Assembly: GCA_030526005.1 (NCBI GenBank)
Contig: JAUNDP010000013.1
Location: 1 to 62,512 of the forward strand
Reading direction: 5' to 3'
DNA: 62,512 nt
Source of the DNA: Eubacteriales bacterium
GTDB lineage: Bacteria > Bacillota > Clostridia > Lachnospirales > Lachnospiraceae
This document shows, piece after piece, positions 43,801 to 54,576 of this stretch. The position numbers were made by a program, and so were the translations under genes. Under the pieces are notes generated by a model. That model saw only the letters and a program-made list of their open reading frames with translations. It did no database searches and was not told where the DNA came from. Positions within the stretch are counted from its first letter, which is position 1; the number at the start of each line of letters is the position of its first letter.

Positions 43801-44943
43801 ATGAGAGCGATTCAGTGGATGAAACAAAGAAGCGTCTCACTGCTCGCAATCGTAATGATGGGCGTCCTCATGATCCTCCCTACAGGGTATGAGGATGCCC
43901 TTATTTATCAGGGAACAGAGCGAGTGCGCGCCAAAGTCACAGAGACAGACGAGAGCAATATCTACAATAATGGGCTGATTCAGTCAGGAGAACAGGACTG
44001 TGAAGTGAAAATTTTAAATGGAAAATTTAAAGGACAGACGGTTAGTGCAGTCAATATGCTGAGCGGTTCTTTAGAGTCGGATAAGATTTTTCAGGAGGGC
44101 GATATCGCAAACGTTGTGATCAGCCATAAAGATGGAGAGATTTTATCTGTCACCATGTCGGATCATTATCGGATTGACAAAGAGATCATTCTGGCGCTGA
44201 TTTTTGTCGTTCTTTTAATTGCATTTGCAGGAAAAAACGGGCTGAGGGCAATTTATTCTTTCGTGATTACTGTGCTGACAATCTGGAAGATTCTCGTTCC
44301 GGCATATCTGGGAGGCCTCAATCCGCTCTGGGTCGGGATCGGCATTACAACGTTTCTGACAGTGGTCATTATATGGCTTGTATATGGATTTGACAGGAGA
44401 ACGCTGGCGGCAAGCGGAGGCTCCATGCTGGGCGTGCTTGTGACTTGCGTGATGGGAATTATCTTTACCGATCAGTTTCAAATCCACGGTACGGTGATGG
44501 ACTACTCAGAGACTCTGCTGTATGCAGGCTTCCAGAATCTGAATCTGACGCAGATTTTTATGAGCAGTATTTTTATCGGCGCGTCGGGAGCAATGATGGA
44601 TCTGTCTGTTGATATCACGTCGGCAGTCCATGAAGTTGTTCAGAAAAAGCCGGAAATCGGATGGAAAGAGGCAGTCGGATCAGGCATGAATGTGGGAAGA
44701 GCGGCGATGGGAACGATGACGACAACACTTTTACTGGCATATTCCGGCGGTTATATAGCCCTTTTGATGGTTTTCATGGCGCAGGGAACGCCGATTGATC
44801 AGATTTTTAATTATAAATATGTCTCTTCTGAAATCTTAGATACGATTGTAGGAAGTATGGGGCTTGTGACTGTAGCGCCGTTTACCGCTCTTGTATCGGG
44901 GATTTTGCTGACAAGAAAGTCAAAAAAAGAGAATCGAAAATAG
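43801..44943 (+). CDS. YibE/F-family membrane protein
   Basis: A 380-residue membrane protein of the YibE/F family. An N-terminal signal-anchor is followed by an extracytoplasmic beta domain (VRAKVTETDESNIYNNGLIQ, GEILSVTMSDHYRID) and about seven helices from residue 120. Family motifs are IGASGAMMDLSVDITSAVHE and GRAAMGTMTTTLLLAYSGGY. Function unknown; ATG abuts the alkaline phosphatase stop codon, so the two are coupled. Possibly linked to phosphate or envelope metabolism by context only. Confidence 0.88.
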   Translation: MRAIQWMKQRSVSLLAIVMMGVLMILPTGYEDALIYQGTERVRAKVTETDESNIYNNGLIQSGEQDCEVKILNGKFKGQTVSAVNMLSGSLESDKIFQEGDIANVVISHKDGEILSVTMSDHYRIDKEIILALIFVVLLIAFAGKNGLRAIYSFVITVLTIWKILVPAYLGGLNPLWVGIGITTFLTVVIIWLVYGFDRRTLAASGGSMLGVLVTCVMGIIFTDQFQIHGTVMDYSETLLYAGFQNLNLTQIFMSSIFIGASGAMMDLSVDITSAVHEVVQKKPEIGWKEAVGSGMNVGRAAMGTMTTTLLLAYSGGYIALLMVFMAQGTPIDQIFNYKYVSSEILDTIVGSMGLVTVAPFTALVSGILLTRKSKKENRK

Positions 44944-44965
44944 AATAGAAACAGATAAAATAAAA

Positions 44966-45010
44966 AGAAGAATGGAGCGCGGATGATACCGTGCATCATT
45001 CTTCTTTTTC
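44966..45010. terminator. Terminator between convergent YibE/F and LysR genes
   Basis: Stem AGAAGAATG / CATTCTTCT with an inner GCGCGG / CCGTGC pairing, then TTTTTC. The A-rich left flank may serve the minus-strand gene. Confidence 0.75.
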
Positions 45011-45018
45011 TGTGTTTT

Positions 45019-45903
45019 TCATTCCGTTGTGGGCTGCACGCCGAGAGAATATCGAAACAGATCGTAAAGAGGCTGTGTCAGATACTGATTTTTGCGGCAG
45101 ACAGCCCACAAGTCATTGCGTATATTGAGCTCTTGCACGGAAACGGGAATCAGGATGCCGTGCGAAATCGGATCAGATACCAGGATATCAGGCAGAACGG
45201 CAATGCCTAGATTTGCCTTTGCAGCTTCGATCAATGACTGAGAATTTACACTGGTCCAGACGGGATATGCCGTGTGACCTTTCAGATACAGAGCGCTGTC
45301 CAGAGAGTCGCGGACAGCGCTTCCTTTTTCTCTGAGCAGAAGTTTTTCGGAGCAAAACTGTTCGATGGAGAGAGCATCAGAAGACAGCGGATAGGAAGGA
45401 GAGCAGACTGCCTGAAGCCGATAAGAAGAAAATGGCGTGCTGACAAAGGGACCTTCTGGGCACGTTCCTTCAATCAGAGCAAGGTCTACTTTTCCTTCTT
45501 TCAGATATTCAACTGTCTGCGCTACGCTCATCACGTCAACATGAATCGGAAGATCGGGCCAGATTTTCTGAAAAGACTGAAGCATATCAGGCAGCCAGAA
45601 TGAGGCGATTGTGATACAGGAGACGATGTGAATGGGGGCGCGGCACTCTAAGTTTGCGATATGGTGCCGGACAGACTCAAAGGAGGAGAGAAGAGGAAGC
45701 GCCTCCTCCAAAAGGAGCTGACCGCATTTTGTCAGCTGTACGCCTTTTGACATCCGATAAAACAGAGCTGTTCCGGCTTTTTCCTCCAGCTCTTTCACAG
45801 CGTGCGACACGGCGGACTGCGTTAGATAAAGTGATTGCGCAGCTTTTGTGAAGCTGCCTGTTTCTGCTATGGCTCGCAGAATTTCAAAATGACGGATATT
45901 CAT
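45019..45903 (-). CDS. LysR-family regulator, probable chromate-transporter regulator
   Basis: A 294-residue LysR-type regulator. The helix-turn-helix (RHFEILRAIAETGSFTKAAQ, SLYLTQSAVSHAVKELEEKA) occupies residues 1-60, and the effector domain follows. ATG at 45901-45903 is preferred to an in-frame TTG at 45909 because GAGGG lies eight bases upstream. It is divergent from a two-gene CHR transporter, a common arrangement, so it likely activates those genes. The effector is unknown. Confidence 0.88.
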   Translation of the reverse strand: MNIRHFEILRAIAETGSFTKAAQSLYLTQSAVSHAVKELEEKAGTALFYRMSKGVQLTKCGQLLLEEALPLLSSFESVRHHIANLECRAPIHIVSCITIASFWLPDMLQSFQKIWPDLPIHVDVMSVAQTVEYLKEGKVDLALIEGTCPEGPFVSTPFSSYRLQAVCSPSYPLSSDALSIEQFCSEKLLLREKGSAVRDSLDSALYLKGHTAYPVWTSVNSQSLIEAAKANLGIAVLPDILVSDPISHGILIPVSVQELNIRNDLWAVCRKNQYLTQPLYDLFRYSLGVQPTTE

Positions 45904-46108
45904 AATCAAAACCCTCGTATTCTAAAGTAGGAATGTTGATAGTCCATTTCTATATCAATAAACTGCCCATCACCTAAAGGAAATGGGATTTTTGAAAAAT
46001 AAATCGAAAAGACTGCGATTGCGGATTGAACTTTGACGATGAAGCAGCAGAGGCAGAACGCAGTTTAAAACATGAATAAAAATAATGGAAATCACAAAAT
46101 TATATCAT

Positions 46109-46137
46109 TTTACACATGGCAAAGCAAGAACTATAAT
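46109..46137 (+). promoter_or_regulatory. Promoter of the chromate-transporter genes
   Basis: TTTACA at 46109-46114, a 17-bp spacer and TATAAT at 46132-46137. A 39-nt leader precedes the first start codon. The region 45904-46108 holds no recognised dyad. Confidence 0.7.
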
Positions 46138-46176
46138 GGATAGGCGATAAAAGAAGAAAGACGTCAGGAGGAAAAT

Positions 46177-46752
46177 ATGAAAGAGAAAAAATGGAAATTA
46201 TACGGATGGCTTTTTACAGTCAATATTTTCATCAGTGCCTTTACTTTTGGAGGGGGATATGTGGTTGTCCCTATGATACGAAAATATTTTGTGGTAAAAA
46301 AACGGCTGTTTTCAGAAGATGAGCTGATGGATATGGCAGCTGTGGCGCAGTCTACGCCTGGAGCAATCGCCATCAATCTGGCGGCGCTGGCAGGATACCG
46401 CACCGCAGGAACGATTGGGACTGTGATCAGCTGTATCGCTGCTGTATTGCCGCCGCTTGTCATTTTAGGAGTCATCTCTCTTTGGTATGCTGCATTTGCG
46501 GCGAATACAGTGATTGCGGCTGTTCTGCGAGGAATGCAGGCAGGTGTTGCGGCATTGATTGTCGATCTGGTCGCAGATATGTGTCAGATGATTTGGAAGG
46601 AGAAATCGGTGATGCTGACTTTAATGGTTCCGGCAGCCTTTGTGGCAAGTTTTTTTATGAAGATTAATGTAGCGCAGATTTTGATTGTCTGCTGTATTTT
46701 GTGCATCATAAGGACAGCATATCAAAGAGGAGGAAAAAAATGTCAAAATTAG
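46177..46752 (+). CDS. chrA: Chromate transporter, short-chain CHR subunit 1
   Basis: A 191-residue membrane protein with a single CHR domain. Motifs: FTFGGGYVVVPMIRKYFVVK, AVAQSTPGAIAINLAALAGY and PPLVILGVIS, characteristic of the chromate-ion transporter family. Short CHR proteins work in pairs; the second follows with a 13-base overlap. The family exports chromate or other oxyanions, or in gut clostridia an unknown anion. The start follows CAGGAGG. Confidence 0.9.
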   Translation: MKEKKWKLYGWLFTVNIFISAFTFGGGYVVVPMIRKYFVVKKRLFSEDELMDMAAVAQSTPGAIAINLAALAGYRTAGTIGTVISCIAAVLPPLVILGVISLWYAAFAANTVIAAVLRGMQAGVAALIVDLVADMCQMIWKEKSVMLTLMVPAAFVASFFMKINVAQILIVCCILCIIRTAYQRGGKKCQN

Positions 46753-47297
46753 TTCAGATTTTTATTTCTTTTTTTCAAATTGGTTTATTCAGCATTGGGG
46801 GAGGATATGCGATCATTCCGATGATTCAGGAACAGGTTGTAAATCTGCATGGATGGGTGTCGCAGAAGACATTTACAGATATCATCACGATCTCTCAGAT
46901 GACGCCGGGACCGCTTGCTGTCAACACGTCCACGTTTGTGGGAATCCAGATTGCGGGAGTGCCGGGAGCTGTGATGGCTACGTTTGGATGCGTCATTTCC
47001 GGAATCGTGATCTCTCTAGGACTTTACCGTTTTTTTCAGAAGCATCAGGAATCCGTCTATGTGCTGGACGTACTGAAAGGGCTGAAGGCAGCTTCCCTTG
47101 GTCTGATCGTTTCAGCGGCAGCCACTATTTTAGTTCTCACATTTTTTGGAGTATCTGAAATCAGTCAGATCAGCAGCATGGACTGGATCTCTGTCATTGT
47201 CTTTTTGATCTGTCTTGTCGTACTGAGAAAGTGGAAATTTAATCCGATTCTTGTTATGATAGTGACAGGGATTGCAGGAGGGATTCTGTATACATAA
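46740..47297 (+). CDS. Chromate transporter, short-chain CHR subunit 2
   Basis: A 185-residue CHR-domain protein with FFQIGLFSIGGGYAIIPMIQ, ITISQMTPGPLAVNTSTFVG and GVPGAVMATFGCVISGIVIS. The start at 46740 follows GAGGAGG inside the end of the preceding gene. With its own ribosome site it is a separate subunit, not a frameshifted half. It likely forms a heterodimer in the membrane with inverted topology relative to subunit 1. Confidence 0.9.
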   Translation: MSKLVQIFISFFQIGLFSIGGGYAIIPMIQEQVVNLHGWVSQKTFTDIITISQMTPGPLAVNTSTFVGIQIAGVPGAVMATFGCVISGIVISLGLYRFFQKHQESVYVLDVLKGLKAASLGLIVSAAATILVLTFFGVSEISQISSMDWISVIVFLICLVVLRKWKFNPILVMIVTGIAGGILYT

Positions 47298-47316
47298 AAG
47301 AAAGGACGGCAGAAAA

Positions 47317-48069
47317 ATGAATTATGGATTGTGGATACAGTATGATGGAACACGATATGAGGGATGGCAGAGGCAGAACCGGACACAGCAGACGATTCAG
47401 GGCAAGATTGAGGCGGTCTTAAGCCGGATGTTCGACGAGCCGATTGAGATACAGGGAGCAGGAAGAACAGACGCCGGCGTCCATGCAGCAGGGCAGGTTG
47501 CAAATTTCCATACGGATAAAAGAGCAGAGTGCAGTTGGATCAAGCAGGAACTGAACCGATATCTGCCGGCAGACATTGGCATTTTGGACGTCAAGGTGAT
47601 GAATTCGCGGTTTCACAGCAGACTGTCGGCAAAAGAAAAAGTGTATCGCTATCGGATTGGGACAGAAAAAGAAAAAAATGTATTTTCAGGCAGATGGATT
47701 TATGGCATTTACGAGCCGCTTGATCTGGAAGAGATGAGACGAGCCGCACGTCTGCTGTGCGGCACGCATGATTATCGCAGTTTCTGCGGAAATAAGAAGA
47801 TGAAAAAATCGACTGTTCGGACAGTTTCTGATATTGCAGTCGAAAAAAAAGACGGAGAATTGTGGCTGACTTTTACAGGAGACGGTTTTTTGCAGCAGAT
47901 GGTGCGGATTTTGACAGGGACGCTGATTGAAGTGGGACAGGGACAGAGAAAAGCGGACAGTATGATCCAGATTCTGGAAAAGAAAGATCGCCAGTACGCC
48001 GGAAAGACGGCGCCGGCACAGGGATTGATGATGATGGAAGTGCGCTATGCAGCGGCAGGATTGAAATAA
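47317..48069 (+). CDS. truA: tRNA pseudouridine synthase A
   Basis: A 250-residue TruA, converting uridines 38-40 of tRNA anticodon arms to pseudouridine. The catalytic Asp lies in GAGRTDAGVHAAGQ (about residue 53), and other family blocks are LWIQYDGTRYEGWQRQ, RFHSRLSAKEKVYRYRI and GDGFLQQMVRILTGTLIEVG. The start at 47317 follows AAAGGAC. An in-frame ATG at 47272 lies in the preceding CDS. It follows the chromate genes by 19 bases. Confidence 0.95.
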   Translation: MNYGLWIQYDGTRYEGWQRQNRTQQTIQGKIEAVLSRMFDEPIEIQGAGRTDAGVHAAGQVANFHTDKRAECSWIKQELNRYLPADIGILDVKVMNSRFHSRLSAKEKVYRYRIGTEKEKNVFSGRWIYGIYEPLDLEEMRRAARLLCGTHDYRSFCGNKKMKKSTVRTVSDIAVEKKDGELWLTFTGDGFLQQMVRILTGTLIEVGQGQRKADSMIQILEKKDRQYAGKTAPAQGLMMMEVRYAAAGLK

Positions 48070-48176
48070 GAAAAAAGAGATAGGCAAAAAGATTTCCTTG
48101 TATTATAATAGAAATTAGACAATGAAATAAAATCGGCAGGATTTGCAGACCGATATGGTTTTTAATGGAGGAAGAT

Positions 48177-49037
48177 ATGAATAAAATTGCAATCGTAACC
48201 GACAGCAATAGCGGAATTACGCAAAAAATGGCAAAAGAGATGGGAGTACATGTGATTCCCATGCCATTTTTTATTAATGGGAAATTATTTTTGGAGGATA
48301 TCAGTCTGTCTCAGGAAGAATTTTATAAATATTTGACAGAAGACGCCGATATCAGCACGTCACAGCCGTCTCCAAAAGATCTGACAGATTTATGGGATCA
48401 AATTTTGAAAGAGTACGATGAAATTGTACATATTCCGATGTCAAGCGGTCTGAGCGCTTCCTGTCAGACAGCCGCTGCAATGGCACAGGAATATGACGGG
48501 AAAGTTCAGGTGGTAGACAACCAGCAGATTTCAGTTACTTTAAAAGAGTCTGTGAGGGATGCGCAGAAATTGATTGAGCAGGGAAAAAATGCAGCGCAGA
48601 TCAAGCACATTTTGGAAGAAAAAAGATACAGCAGCAGCATTTATATCACGCTTGAGACTTTAAAATACTTAAAGAAAGGCGGGAGAATTACTCCGGCTGC
48701 TGCGGCAATCGGAACGATTCTGAATTTAAAACCGGTTCTTCAGATCCAGGGCGAAAAACTGGACGCCTATTCAAAGGCAAGAGGGAAGAACAAAGCAAAA
48801 GCAATTATGATCGATGCGATAAAAAAAGATCTTTCCTCTCGATTCAGTCAGGCCGCACAGAATGGAAAAGTAAAACTTATGGCAGCATATACAGGAAATA
48901 TAGAAGAAGCGAAAGAGTGGCAGAAACTTCTGGAGAAAGAATTTGGAGAGGAAGTGGAGATGGATCCGCTTTCGCTGAGCGTTGCGTGTCATATTGGATA
49001 CGGCGCCCTCGCAGTAGCAGCAGCAGAGTATCTGTAA
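48177..49037 (+). CDS. DegV-family fatty-acid-binding protein
   Basis: A 286-residue DegV (FakB-like) protein. N-terminal IAIVTDSNSGITQKMAKEMG, fatty-acid carboxylate contact TSQPSPKDL (about residue 61-69), IPMSSGLSASCQTA (about 90) and GGRITPAAAAIG (about 167). Members bind fatty acids for phosphorylation by FakA. The start at 48177 follows GGAGG. It has its own TATAAT-containing promoter near 48103. Confidence 0.92.
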   Translation: MNKIAIVTDSNSGITQKMAKEMGVHVIPMPFFINGKLFLEDISLSQEEFYKYLTEDADISTSQPSPKDLTDLWDQILKEYDEIVHIPMSSGLSASCQTAAAMAQEYDGKVQVVDNQQISVTLKESVRDAQKLIEQGKNAAQIKHILEEKRYSSSIYITLETLKYLKKGGRITPAAAAIGTILNLKPVLQIQGEKLDAYSKARGKNKAKAIMIDAIKKDLSSRFSQAAQNGKVKLMAAYTGNIEEAKEWQKLLEKEFGEEVEMDPLSLSVACHIGYGALAVAAAEYL

Positions 49038-49077
49038 ACAGAAAAAACCGTTCGAAAAGTAAAGGAGAAAAGAGAAG

Positions 49078-50196
49078 ATGGAAAAGGCAAAAGTATATTT
49101 CACAGATTTGCGTGTGAAAAATGGAGACAATCTTCAGAAAAAACTGGAACGTTTAATTAAGAAAGCTGGCATTAGTCAGATTGACTTTGAAAAACATTTT
49201 GCAGCGATTAAAATTCATTTCGGAGAACCGGGAAATCTGGCATATTTGCGTCCAAACTATGCAAAAACGGTAGCAGATGTTGTGAAAGAGCTGGGAGGAA
49301 AACCGTTCCTGACAGACTGCAATACTTTGTATGTGGGTGGAAGAAAAAATGCACTGGATCATATTGACTCTGCATATTTAAACGGATTTACACCATTTTC
49401 CACAGGATGCCATGTGATTATCGCAGACGGATTAAAAGGAACGGATGAAGCGCTTGTGCCGGTGGAAGGCGGAGAATATGTAAAAGAAGCCAAGATTGGA
49501 CAGGCAATTATGGATGCAGATATTATCATCACATTGAACCATTTTAAAGGCCATGAGGCAACCGGATTTGGGGGCGCTTTAAAAAATATCGGAATGGGAT
49601 GCGGATCAAGAGCAGGAAAGATGGAAATGCACAGCGCAGGAAAACCGTATGTCGATCAGGAACTTTGCATCGGATGCGGCAAATGTACGAAGATCTGCGC
49701 GCATGACGCAGCGATTGTAAAAGACAAAAAGGCATCCATCGACCATGAGAAATGCGTGGGATGCGGAAGATGTATCGGAGTCTGTCCGCGCGACGCAGTC
49801 AATCCGGCATCGGATGAGTCTTTTGACATCTTAAATTATAAGATTGCAGAGTACAGTAAAGCCGTTCTGGACGGCAGACCAAATTTCCATATCAGCCTGG
49901 TGATTGATGTATCCCCGTTCTGCGACTGTCATGCAGAGAACGATGCGCCGATCGTTCCAGATGTGGGAATGTTTGCTTCCTTTGATCCGGTGGCGCTTGA
50001 TGTGGCATGTGCGGATGCCGTAAACCGTCAGAAACCATTTTCAGACAGTCTTTTGGGAGAAGCGTGTGAGGAAGGCCATATACACAGAGATCATTTTGGA
50101 ATGGTCAGTCCGAATACAAACTGGAAGAGATGCATTGAACACGCAGAAAAACTGGGAATCGGAACGAGCGAGTATGAGCTGATTGAAGTAAAATAA
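49078..50196 (+). CDS. DUF362 ferredoxin-type iron-sulfur protein
   Basis: A 372-residue protein. A DUF362 domain fills most of it (KIHFGEPGNLAYLRPNYAKT, TDCNTLYVGGRKNALDHI, ITLNHFKGHEATGFGGALKN). Two 4Fe-4S motifs lie near residues 196-240: CIGCGKCTKICAHDA and CVGCGRCIGVCPRDA. It is cytoplasmic, with a probable electron-transfer role but no assigned reaction. It follows degV by 40 bases and has an AAAGGAG site. A terminator closes the transcript. Confidence 0.9.
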   Translation: MEKAKVYFTDLRVKNGDNLQKKLERLIKKAGISQIDFEKHFAAIKIHFGEPGNLAYLRPNYAKTVADVVKELGGKPFLTDCNTLYVGGRKNALDHIDSAYLNGFTPFSTGCHVIIADGLKGTDEALVPVEGGEYVKEAKIGQAIMDADIIITLNHFKGHEATGFGGALKNIGMGCGSRAGKMEMHSAGKPYVDQELCIGCGKCTKICAHDAAIVKDKKASIDHEKCVGCGRCIGVCPRDAVNPASDESFDILNYKIAEYSKAVLDGRPNFHISLVIDVSPFCDCHAENDAPIVPDVGMFASFDPVALDVACADAVNRQKPFSDSLLGEACEEGHIHRDHFGMVSPNTNWKRCIEHAEKLGIGTSEYELIEVK

Positions 50197-50203
50197 AGCG
50201 TAT

Positions 50204-50250
50204 AGGGTATGGAAGAAGCAGATATGCCGAACCATACCCTGTTTTTATTT
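50204..50250 (+). terminator. Rho-independent terminator
   Basis: Stem AGGGTATGG / CCATACCCT followed by GTTTTTATTTTTT. Confidence 0.88.
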
Positions 50251-50298
50251 TTTCCGCCGAATCAGCAGTATTTCATAAAACTTTAACAAATATCCTTA

Positions 50299-50326
50299 TT
50301 GATTTCTGAATCAGGTGTATTATAAT
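50299..50326 (+). promoter_or_regulatory. Promoter of ftsH
   Basis: TTGATT at 50299-50304, a 16-bp spacer and TATAAT at 50321-50326, giving a short leader of about 25 nt. Confidence 0.6.
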
Positions 50327-50355
50327 AAAATAGACTATTTATGAGGAGGAAAAAA

Positions 50356-52536
50356 ATGAACGAGAATCAGCCATCGAATCAGAATTATCAAAATCGTGGT
50401 CCGAATGACTCTCAAAATAGACCACAGCCAGACCCAAATGGCGGCCCTGGAAATATGCAGGGACCCAAAAAACACAGCTTTCTATTTTTCTTAATGGCTG
50501 CACTGGCGCTTTTTGTCAGTATTAAACTTTTTAGTGGAGTTTTGGGAGACACAACAACACAGGAGATCACATACGACCAGTTTATAAAAATGATAGAAAA
50601 CGGCAAAGTGGCAGAGGTTGAATTTGAGTCAGACAGAATTGTCATTGTGCCGAAAAATCCAGCTTATGCCGGAAGAATCTTTGAGTTTTACACAGGAAGA
50701 GTTTATGATCCGGAATTGACGCAGAAACTGCTGGACGCAGGGGTGACTTTCAAAGAGGAGATCCCAGATACGACATCCGCAGTCATTCTGAATGTGATTT
50801 TGACTTTTGTACCGATTATTTTACTTTTAGTTCTGCCATTTTTTATGTTTAGAAAAATGTCAAAAAACGGCGGCGGAATGATGGGCGTCGGAAAGAGCAA
50901 AGCAAAAGTATACGTCCAGAAAGAGACCGGCGTCACATTTAAAGATGTGGCAGGTCAGGAAGAAGCAAAGGAATCCTTGCAGGAGGTCGTGGATTTCCTG
51001 GAAAATCCGGGAAAATATACGAAAATCGGAGCTAAACTTCCAAAAGGAGCATTGCTCGTAGGCCCTCCTGGAACAGGAAAGACTCTGCTTGCAAAGGCAG
51101 TTGCCGGGGAAGCCCATGTTCCGTTTTTCTCACTGTCAGGTTCTGACTTTGTGGAAATGTTTGTCGGTGTCGGCGCTTCCCGTGTCCGGGATTTGTTTGA
51201 AGAAGCGAAAAAGAATGCGCCATGTATTATTTTCATCGATGAGATTGATGCGATTGGAAAAAGCCGTGACAGCCGCTACGGCAGCGGAAATGATGAGCGT
51301 GAACAGACATTGAACCAGCTTCTGGCAGAGATGGATGGATTTGATACGTCAAAAGGTCTTTTGATTCTGGCAGCGACAAACCGTCCGGAAGTTCTCGATA
51401 AGGCGCTGTTAAGACCAGGACGTTTTGACCGCCGTGTCATTGTTGACAAACCGGATTTAAAAGGAAGAATTGATATCTTAAAAGTTCATGCCAAAAATGT
51501 TCTGCTGGATGAGAGCGTGGATCTGGAAGCAATCGCGCTTGCCACATCAGGCGCAGTTGGATCGGATCTTGCAAATATGATCAATGAGGCGGCAATCTTA
51601 GCCGTTAAAAAAGGCAGAAATGCAGTCAGCCAAAAAGATCTGTTTGAGGCTGTGGAAGTGGTGCTTGTCGGAAAAGAGAAAAAAGACCGCATCATGAGCA
51701 AAGAAGAGCGAAGAATTGTCTCTTATCATGAGGTTGGCCACGCTCTGATCAGCGCGCTCCAGAAAGATTCAGAGCCAGTCCAGAAAATTACAATCGTGCC
51801 GCGAACAATGGGCGCTCTGGGATATGTCATGAATGTTCCGGAGGAAGAAAAGTACTTAAATACAGAGAAAGAAATCCGTGCAATGCTGGTAGAACTTGTC
51901 GGCGGACGTGCGGCAGAAGAAATTGTATTTGACACGGTGACAACAGGAGCGTCGAACGATATCGAGAGAGCCACAGATGTTGCCAGAGCGATGATCACAC
52001 AGTATGGAATGTCTGAAAAATTTGGGCTGATTGCGCTGGAAACTCCGGCAAACAGATACTTAGACGGACAGGTTGTGATGAACTGCAGTGATGTGACGGC
52101 GGCAGAAGTGGATCAGGAAGTGATGCGCGTCTTAAAAGATGCGTATGAGGAAGCAAAACGTCTCCTGAGCGAGAACAGAGATGCGCTCGATAAGATCGCA
52201 GAATTCCTGATTGAGAAAGAGACGATTACAGGAAAAGAATTTATGAAGATTTTCCGAAAAGTAAAAGGTCTGCCTGAACCAGAAGAAAATGAAGAAAAAC
52301 AAAAACCTGGCCGTGTGACAGAAAAACCGAAGGTTGATCTGAAAAAAGAAGAAATAAAAGAAGAAATCCCAAGTGTGATTGAACTGCCGGATGCTTCTGT
52401 CGAGGAAGAACAGTCTGAGAAGGAAGAAAATCTGGAAAGCACAGAAGAATCTTTTGCAGAAGAGCAAGATTCAGAAGAGACTGCTTCGGAATCGTCAAAC
52501 GTCTATCGGATTGAAGAAGAAGAGGAACAAAAATAA
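50356..52536 (+). CDS. ftsH: ATP-dependent zinc metalloprotease FtsH
   Basis: A 726-residue membrane-anchored AAA+ protease that degrades membrane and regulatory proteins. Layout: a Gln/Asn/Pro-rich N-terminus, helix about 35-55, extracytoplasmic domain, helix about 150-170, AAA+ domain (Walker A GPPGTGKT, Walker [12 protein letters not shown], second region [20 protein letters not shown]), then M41 protease with HEVGH zinc motif near residue 457. Residues about 650-726 form a highly acidic tail. The start at 50356 follows GAGGAGG; a nominal ATG at 50341 overlaps that site. Confidence 0.96.
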   Translation: MNENQPSNQNYQNRGPNDSQNRPQPDPNGGPGNMQGPKKHSFLFFLMAALALFVSIKLFSGVLGDTTTQEITYDQFIKMIENGKVAEVEFESDRIVIVPKNPAYAGRIFEFYTGRVYDPELTQKLLDAGVTFKEEIPDTTSAVILNVILTFVPIILLLVLPFFMFRKMSKNGGGMMGVGKSKAKVYVQKETGVTFKDVAGQEEAKESLQEVVDFLENPGKYTKIGAKLPKGALLVGPPGTGKTLLAKAVAGEAHVPFFSLSGSDFVEMFVGVGASRVRDLFEEAKKNAPCIIFIDEIDAIGKSRDSRYGSGNDEREQTLNQLLAEMDGFDTSKGLLILAATNRPEVLDKALLRPGRFDRRVIVDKPDLKGRIDILKVHAKNVLLDESVDLEAIALATSGAVGSDLANMINEAAILAVKKGRNAVSQKDLFEAVEVVLVGKEKKDRIMSKEERRIVSYHEVGHALISALQKDSEPVQKITIVPRTMGALGYVMNVPEEEKYLNTEKEIRAMLVELVGGRAAEEIVFDTVTTGASNDIERATDVARAMITQYGMSEKFGLIALETPANRYLDGQVVMNCSDVTAAEVDQEVMRVLKDAYEEAKRLLSENRDALDKIAEFLIEKETITGKEFMKIFRKVKGLPEPEENEEKQKPGRVTEKPKVDLKKEEIKEEIPSVIELPDASVEEEQSEKEENLESTEESFAEEQDSEETASESSNVYRIEEEEEQK

Positions 52537-52551
52537 CAAAAAGAGAAAGAG

Positions 52552-52586
52552 AGACTGCCGTAAAAAATTTACGGCGGTCTTTTTTT
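52552..52586 (+). terminator. Terminator of ftsH
   Basis: Stem AGACTGCCGTAAA / TTTACGGCGGTCT around a short loop, then T-run. Confidence 0.9.
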
Positions 52587-52678
52587 GAAAAAAAGATGTT
52601 TCTTTTCTGAAAATGAGAAAAGTATGATATAGTAATGAAAAGAGACGACAGAAAAAACAAGTGAGAAGGGGGAATGAG

Positions 52679-54520
52679 ATGTTTCAGATTGAGGAGGAAC
52701 TGAAAAAGCTTCCATCAAAGCCAGGCGTTTATCTGATGCACGACGAGGACGACACAATTATTTATGTCGGAAAAGCAGTGAGTCTGAAAAACAGAGTGCG
52801 TCAATATTTTCAGAGCAGTCGTGTAAGAAGCTCTAAAATTGAGCAAATGGTATCAAAAATCAGCAGATTTGAGTATATTGTGACGGATTCTGAGCTGGAA
52901 GCGCTTGTTTTAGAATGTAATTTAATCAAAGAGCATCGGCCAAAATATAATACGATGCTGAAAGATGGCAAAACGTATCCATTTATCAAGGTATCGACCG
53001 GCGAGGCGTATCCACGCGTCTTTCTGTCGCGTTCCATGAAAAAAGAAAAAGCGAAATATTACGGTCCTTATACGAGCTCTAAAGCGGTAAAAGATACGAT
53101 TGATCTGATTCAAAAGCTGTTTCAGCTGCGAACATGCAGCCGTAATCTGCCAAAGGATACCGGGAAAGGAAGACCATGTCTAAACTACCATATCGGTCAG
53201 TGCAATGCCCCATGCCAGGGTTTGATTTCTCAGGAAGAATATCAGGAACAGGTAGAAAAAGCAATTCGTTTCCTGGAAGGGGATCAGGAATCAGTAATTC
53301 AGATGCTGGAAAAAAAGATGCAGGCAGCTTCCGAGAGAATGGATTTTGAGAGTGCGATGGAGCAGAGGGATCTGATTGAAAGTATACGGCAGATTTCACA
53401 GAAACAGAAGATCACCCAAAGCGACGGAGAGGATCGGGATATCATTGCGGCCGTGACAGACAGAGAGGATGCCGTTGTTCAGGTTTTCTTTGTCAGAGGC
53501 GGAAAACTGATCGGAAGAGATCATTTTTATTTGCGGACGGCGATGAATGACACAAAAAGCAGCATCTTAAACAGTTTTATAAAACAATTCTATTCCGGGA
53601 CGCCATTTATACCGAGAGAACTGGTACTTCAGACAGAGATAGAAGATCACGAAATTCTGGAACAGTGGATGACTAAAAAACGGGGGGCGAGAGTGTATAT
53701 CAAAGTCCCGAAAAAGGGAACAAAAGAAAAGCTGGTGGAGCTTGCAGAAAAAAATGCGGAGATGGTTCTTAGCCAGGATCGTGAGAGAATTAGAAGAGAG
53801 GAGGCAAGAACAAGGGGAGCTGTACGGGAACTGGAAGAACTTTTAAATCTGCCTCCCATCAAAAGAATGGAAGCATTCGATATCTCGAATACAAGCGGAA
53901 TCGAATCGGTAGGTTCCATGGTTGTATATGAAGATGGAAAGCCCAAGAGAAGCGATTACAGAAAATTTAAGATCAAATGGGTAAAAGGAGCAAATGATTA
54001 TGCCAGCATGGAAGAAGTGCTGACGAGACGATTTTGTCATGGAATCAGAGAAAATCAGGCGGAAGAAACCATACAGGACAGTTTCAGCCGATTTCCTGAT
54101 CTGATTATGATGGATGGCGGCAAGGGACAAGTTCATGTGGCACAGAAAGTGCTGGAAAGGCTGAATCTGTCCATTCCGGTCTGCGGCATGGTGAAAGATG
54201 ACAGTCATAGGACGAGAGGACTTTATTTCCGGGATCAGGAAGTAGTGATCCCCAAAAATACAGAGAGCTTCCGTCTGATTACCAGAATACAGGATGAAGC
54301 ACACCGATTTGCGATCGAATATCATCGCGCTCTGCGCGGAAAAAGTCAGGTACATTCGGTGCTGGATGAGATTGAAGGGATCGGGCCTGCGAGAAGAAAA
54401 TCACTGATGCGGACATTCACATCGATTGAGGCGATCAGAAATGCCTCTGTTGAAGAGCTTTTGAGCGCGCCTTCCATGAATAGAAAGAGCGCGGAAAAAG
54501 TGTACGATTTCTTTCATTGA
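52679..54520 (+). CDS. uvrC: Excinuclease ABC subunit C
   Basis: A 613-residue UvrC, which makes both incisions in nucleotide excision repair with UvrB. N-terminal GIY-YIG nuclease ([20 protein letters not shown]), Cys cluster [23 protein letters not shown] motif near residue 225, RNase H-like nuclease block ([32 protein letters not shown]) and C-terminal HhH ([20 protein letters not shown]). The start at 52679 follows AGGGGG. It leads into hprK and glucokinase on the same strand. Confidence 0.96.
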   Translation: MFQIEEELKKLPSKPGVYLMHDEDDTIIYVGKAVSLKNRVRQYFQSSRVRSSKIEQMVSKISRFEYIVTDSELEALVLECNLIKEHRPKYNTMLKDGKTYPFIKVSTGEAYPRVFLSRSMKKEKAKYYGPYTSSKAVKDTIDLIQKLFQLRTCSRNLPKDTGKGRPCLNYHIGQCNAPCQGLISQEEYQEQVEKAIRFLEGDQESVIQMLEKKMQAASERMDFESAMEQRDLIESIRQISQKQKITQSDGEDRDIIAAVTDREDAVVQVFFVRGGKLIGRDHFYLRTAMNDTKSSILNSFIKQFYSGTPFIPRELVLQTEIEDHEILEQWMTKKRGARVYIKVPKKGTKEKLVELAEKNAEMVLSQDRERIRREEARTRGAVRELEELLNLPPIKRMEAFDISNTSGIESVGSMVVYEDGKPKRSDYRKFKIKWVKGANDYASMEEVLTRRFCHGIRENQAEETIQDSFSRFPDLIMMDGGKGQVHVAQKVLERLNLSIPVCGMVKDDSHRTRGLYFRDQEVVIPKNTESFRLITRIQDEAHRFAIEYHRALRGKSQVHSVLDEIEGIGPARRKSLMRTFTSIEAIRNASVEELLSAPSMNRKSAEKVYDFFH

Positions 54521-54576
54521 TGTTAAGGCTTGAGTGTGATAAAATAAAAAAAATGAATAAAAAAGGAGATTCAAAG

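Noticed and set aside
46177-47297. Single chromate transporter gene split by a frameshift
   Set aside because: Each half has its own GGAGG site, start codon and complete CHR domain; paired short-chain CHR genes are a normal arrangement.
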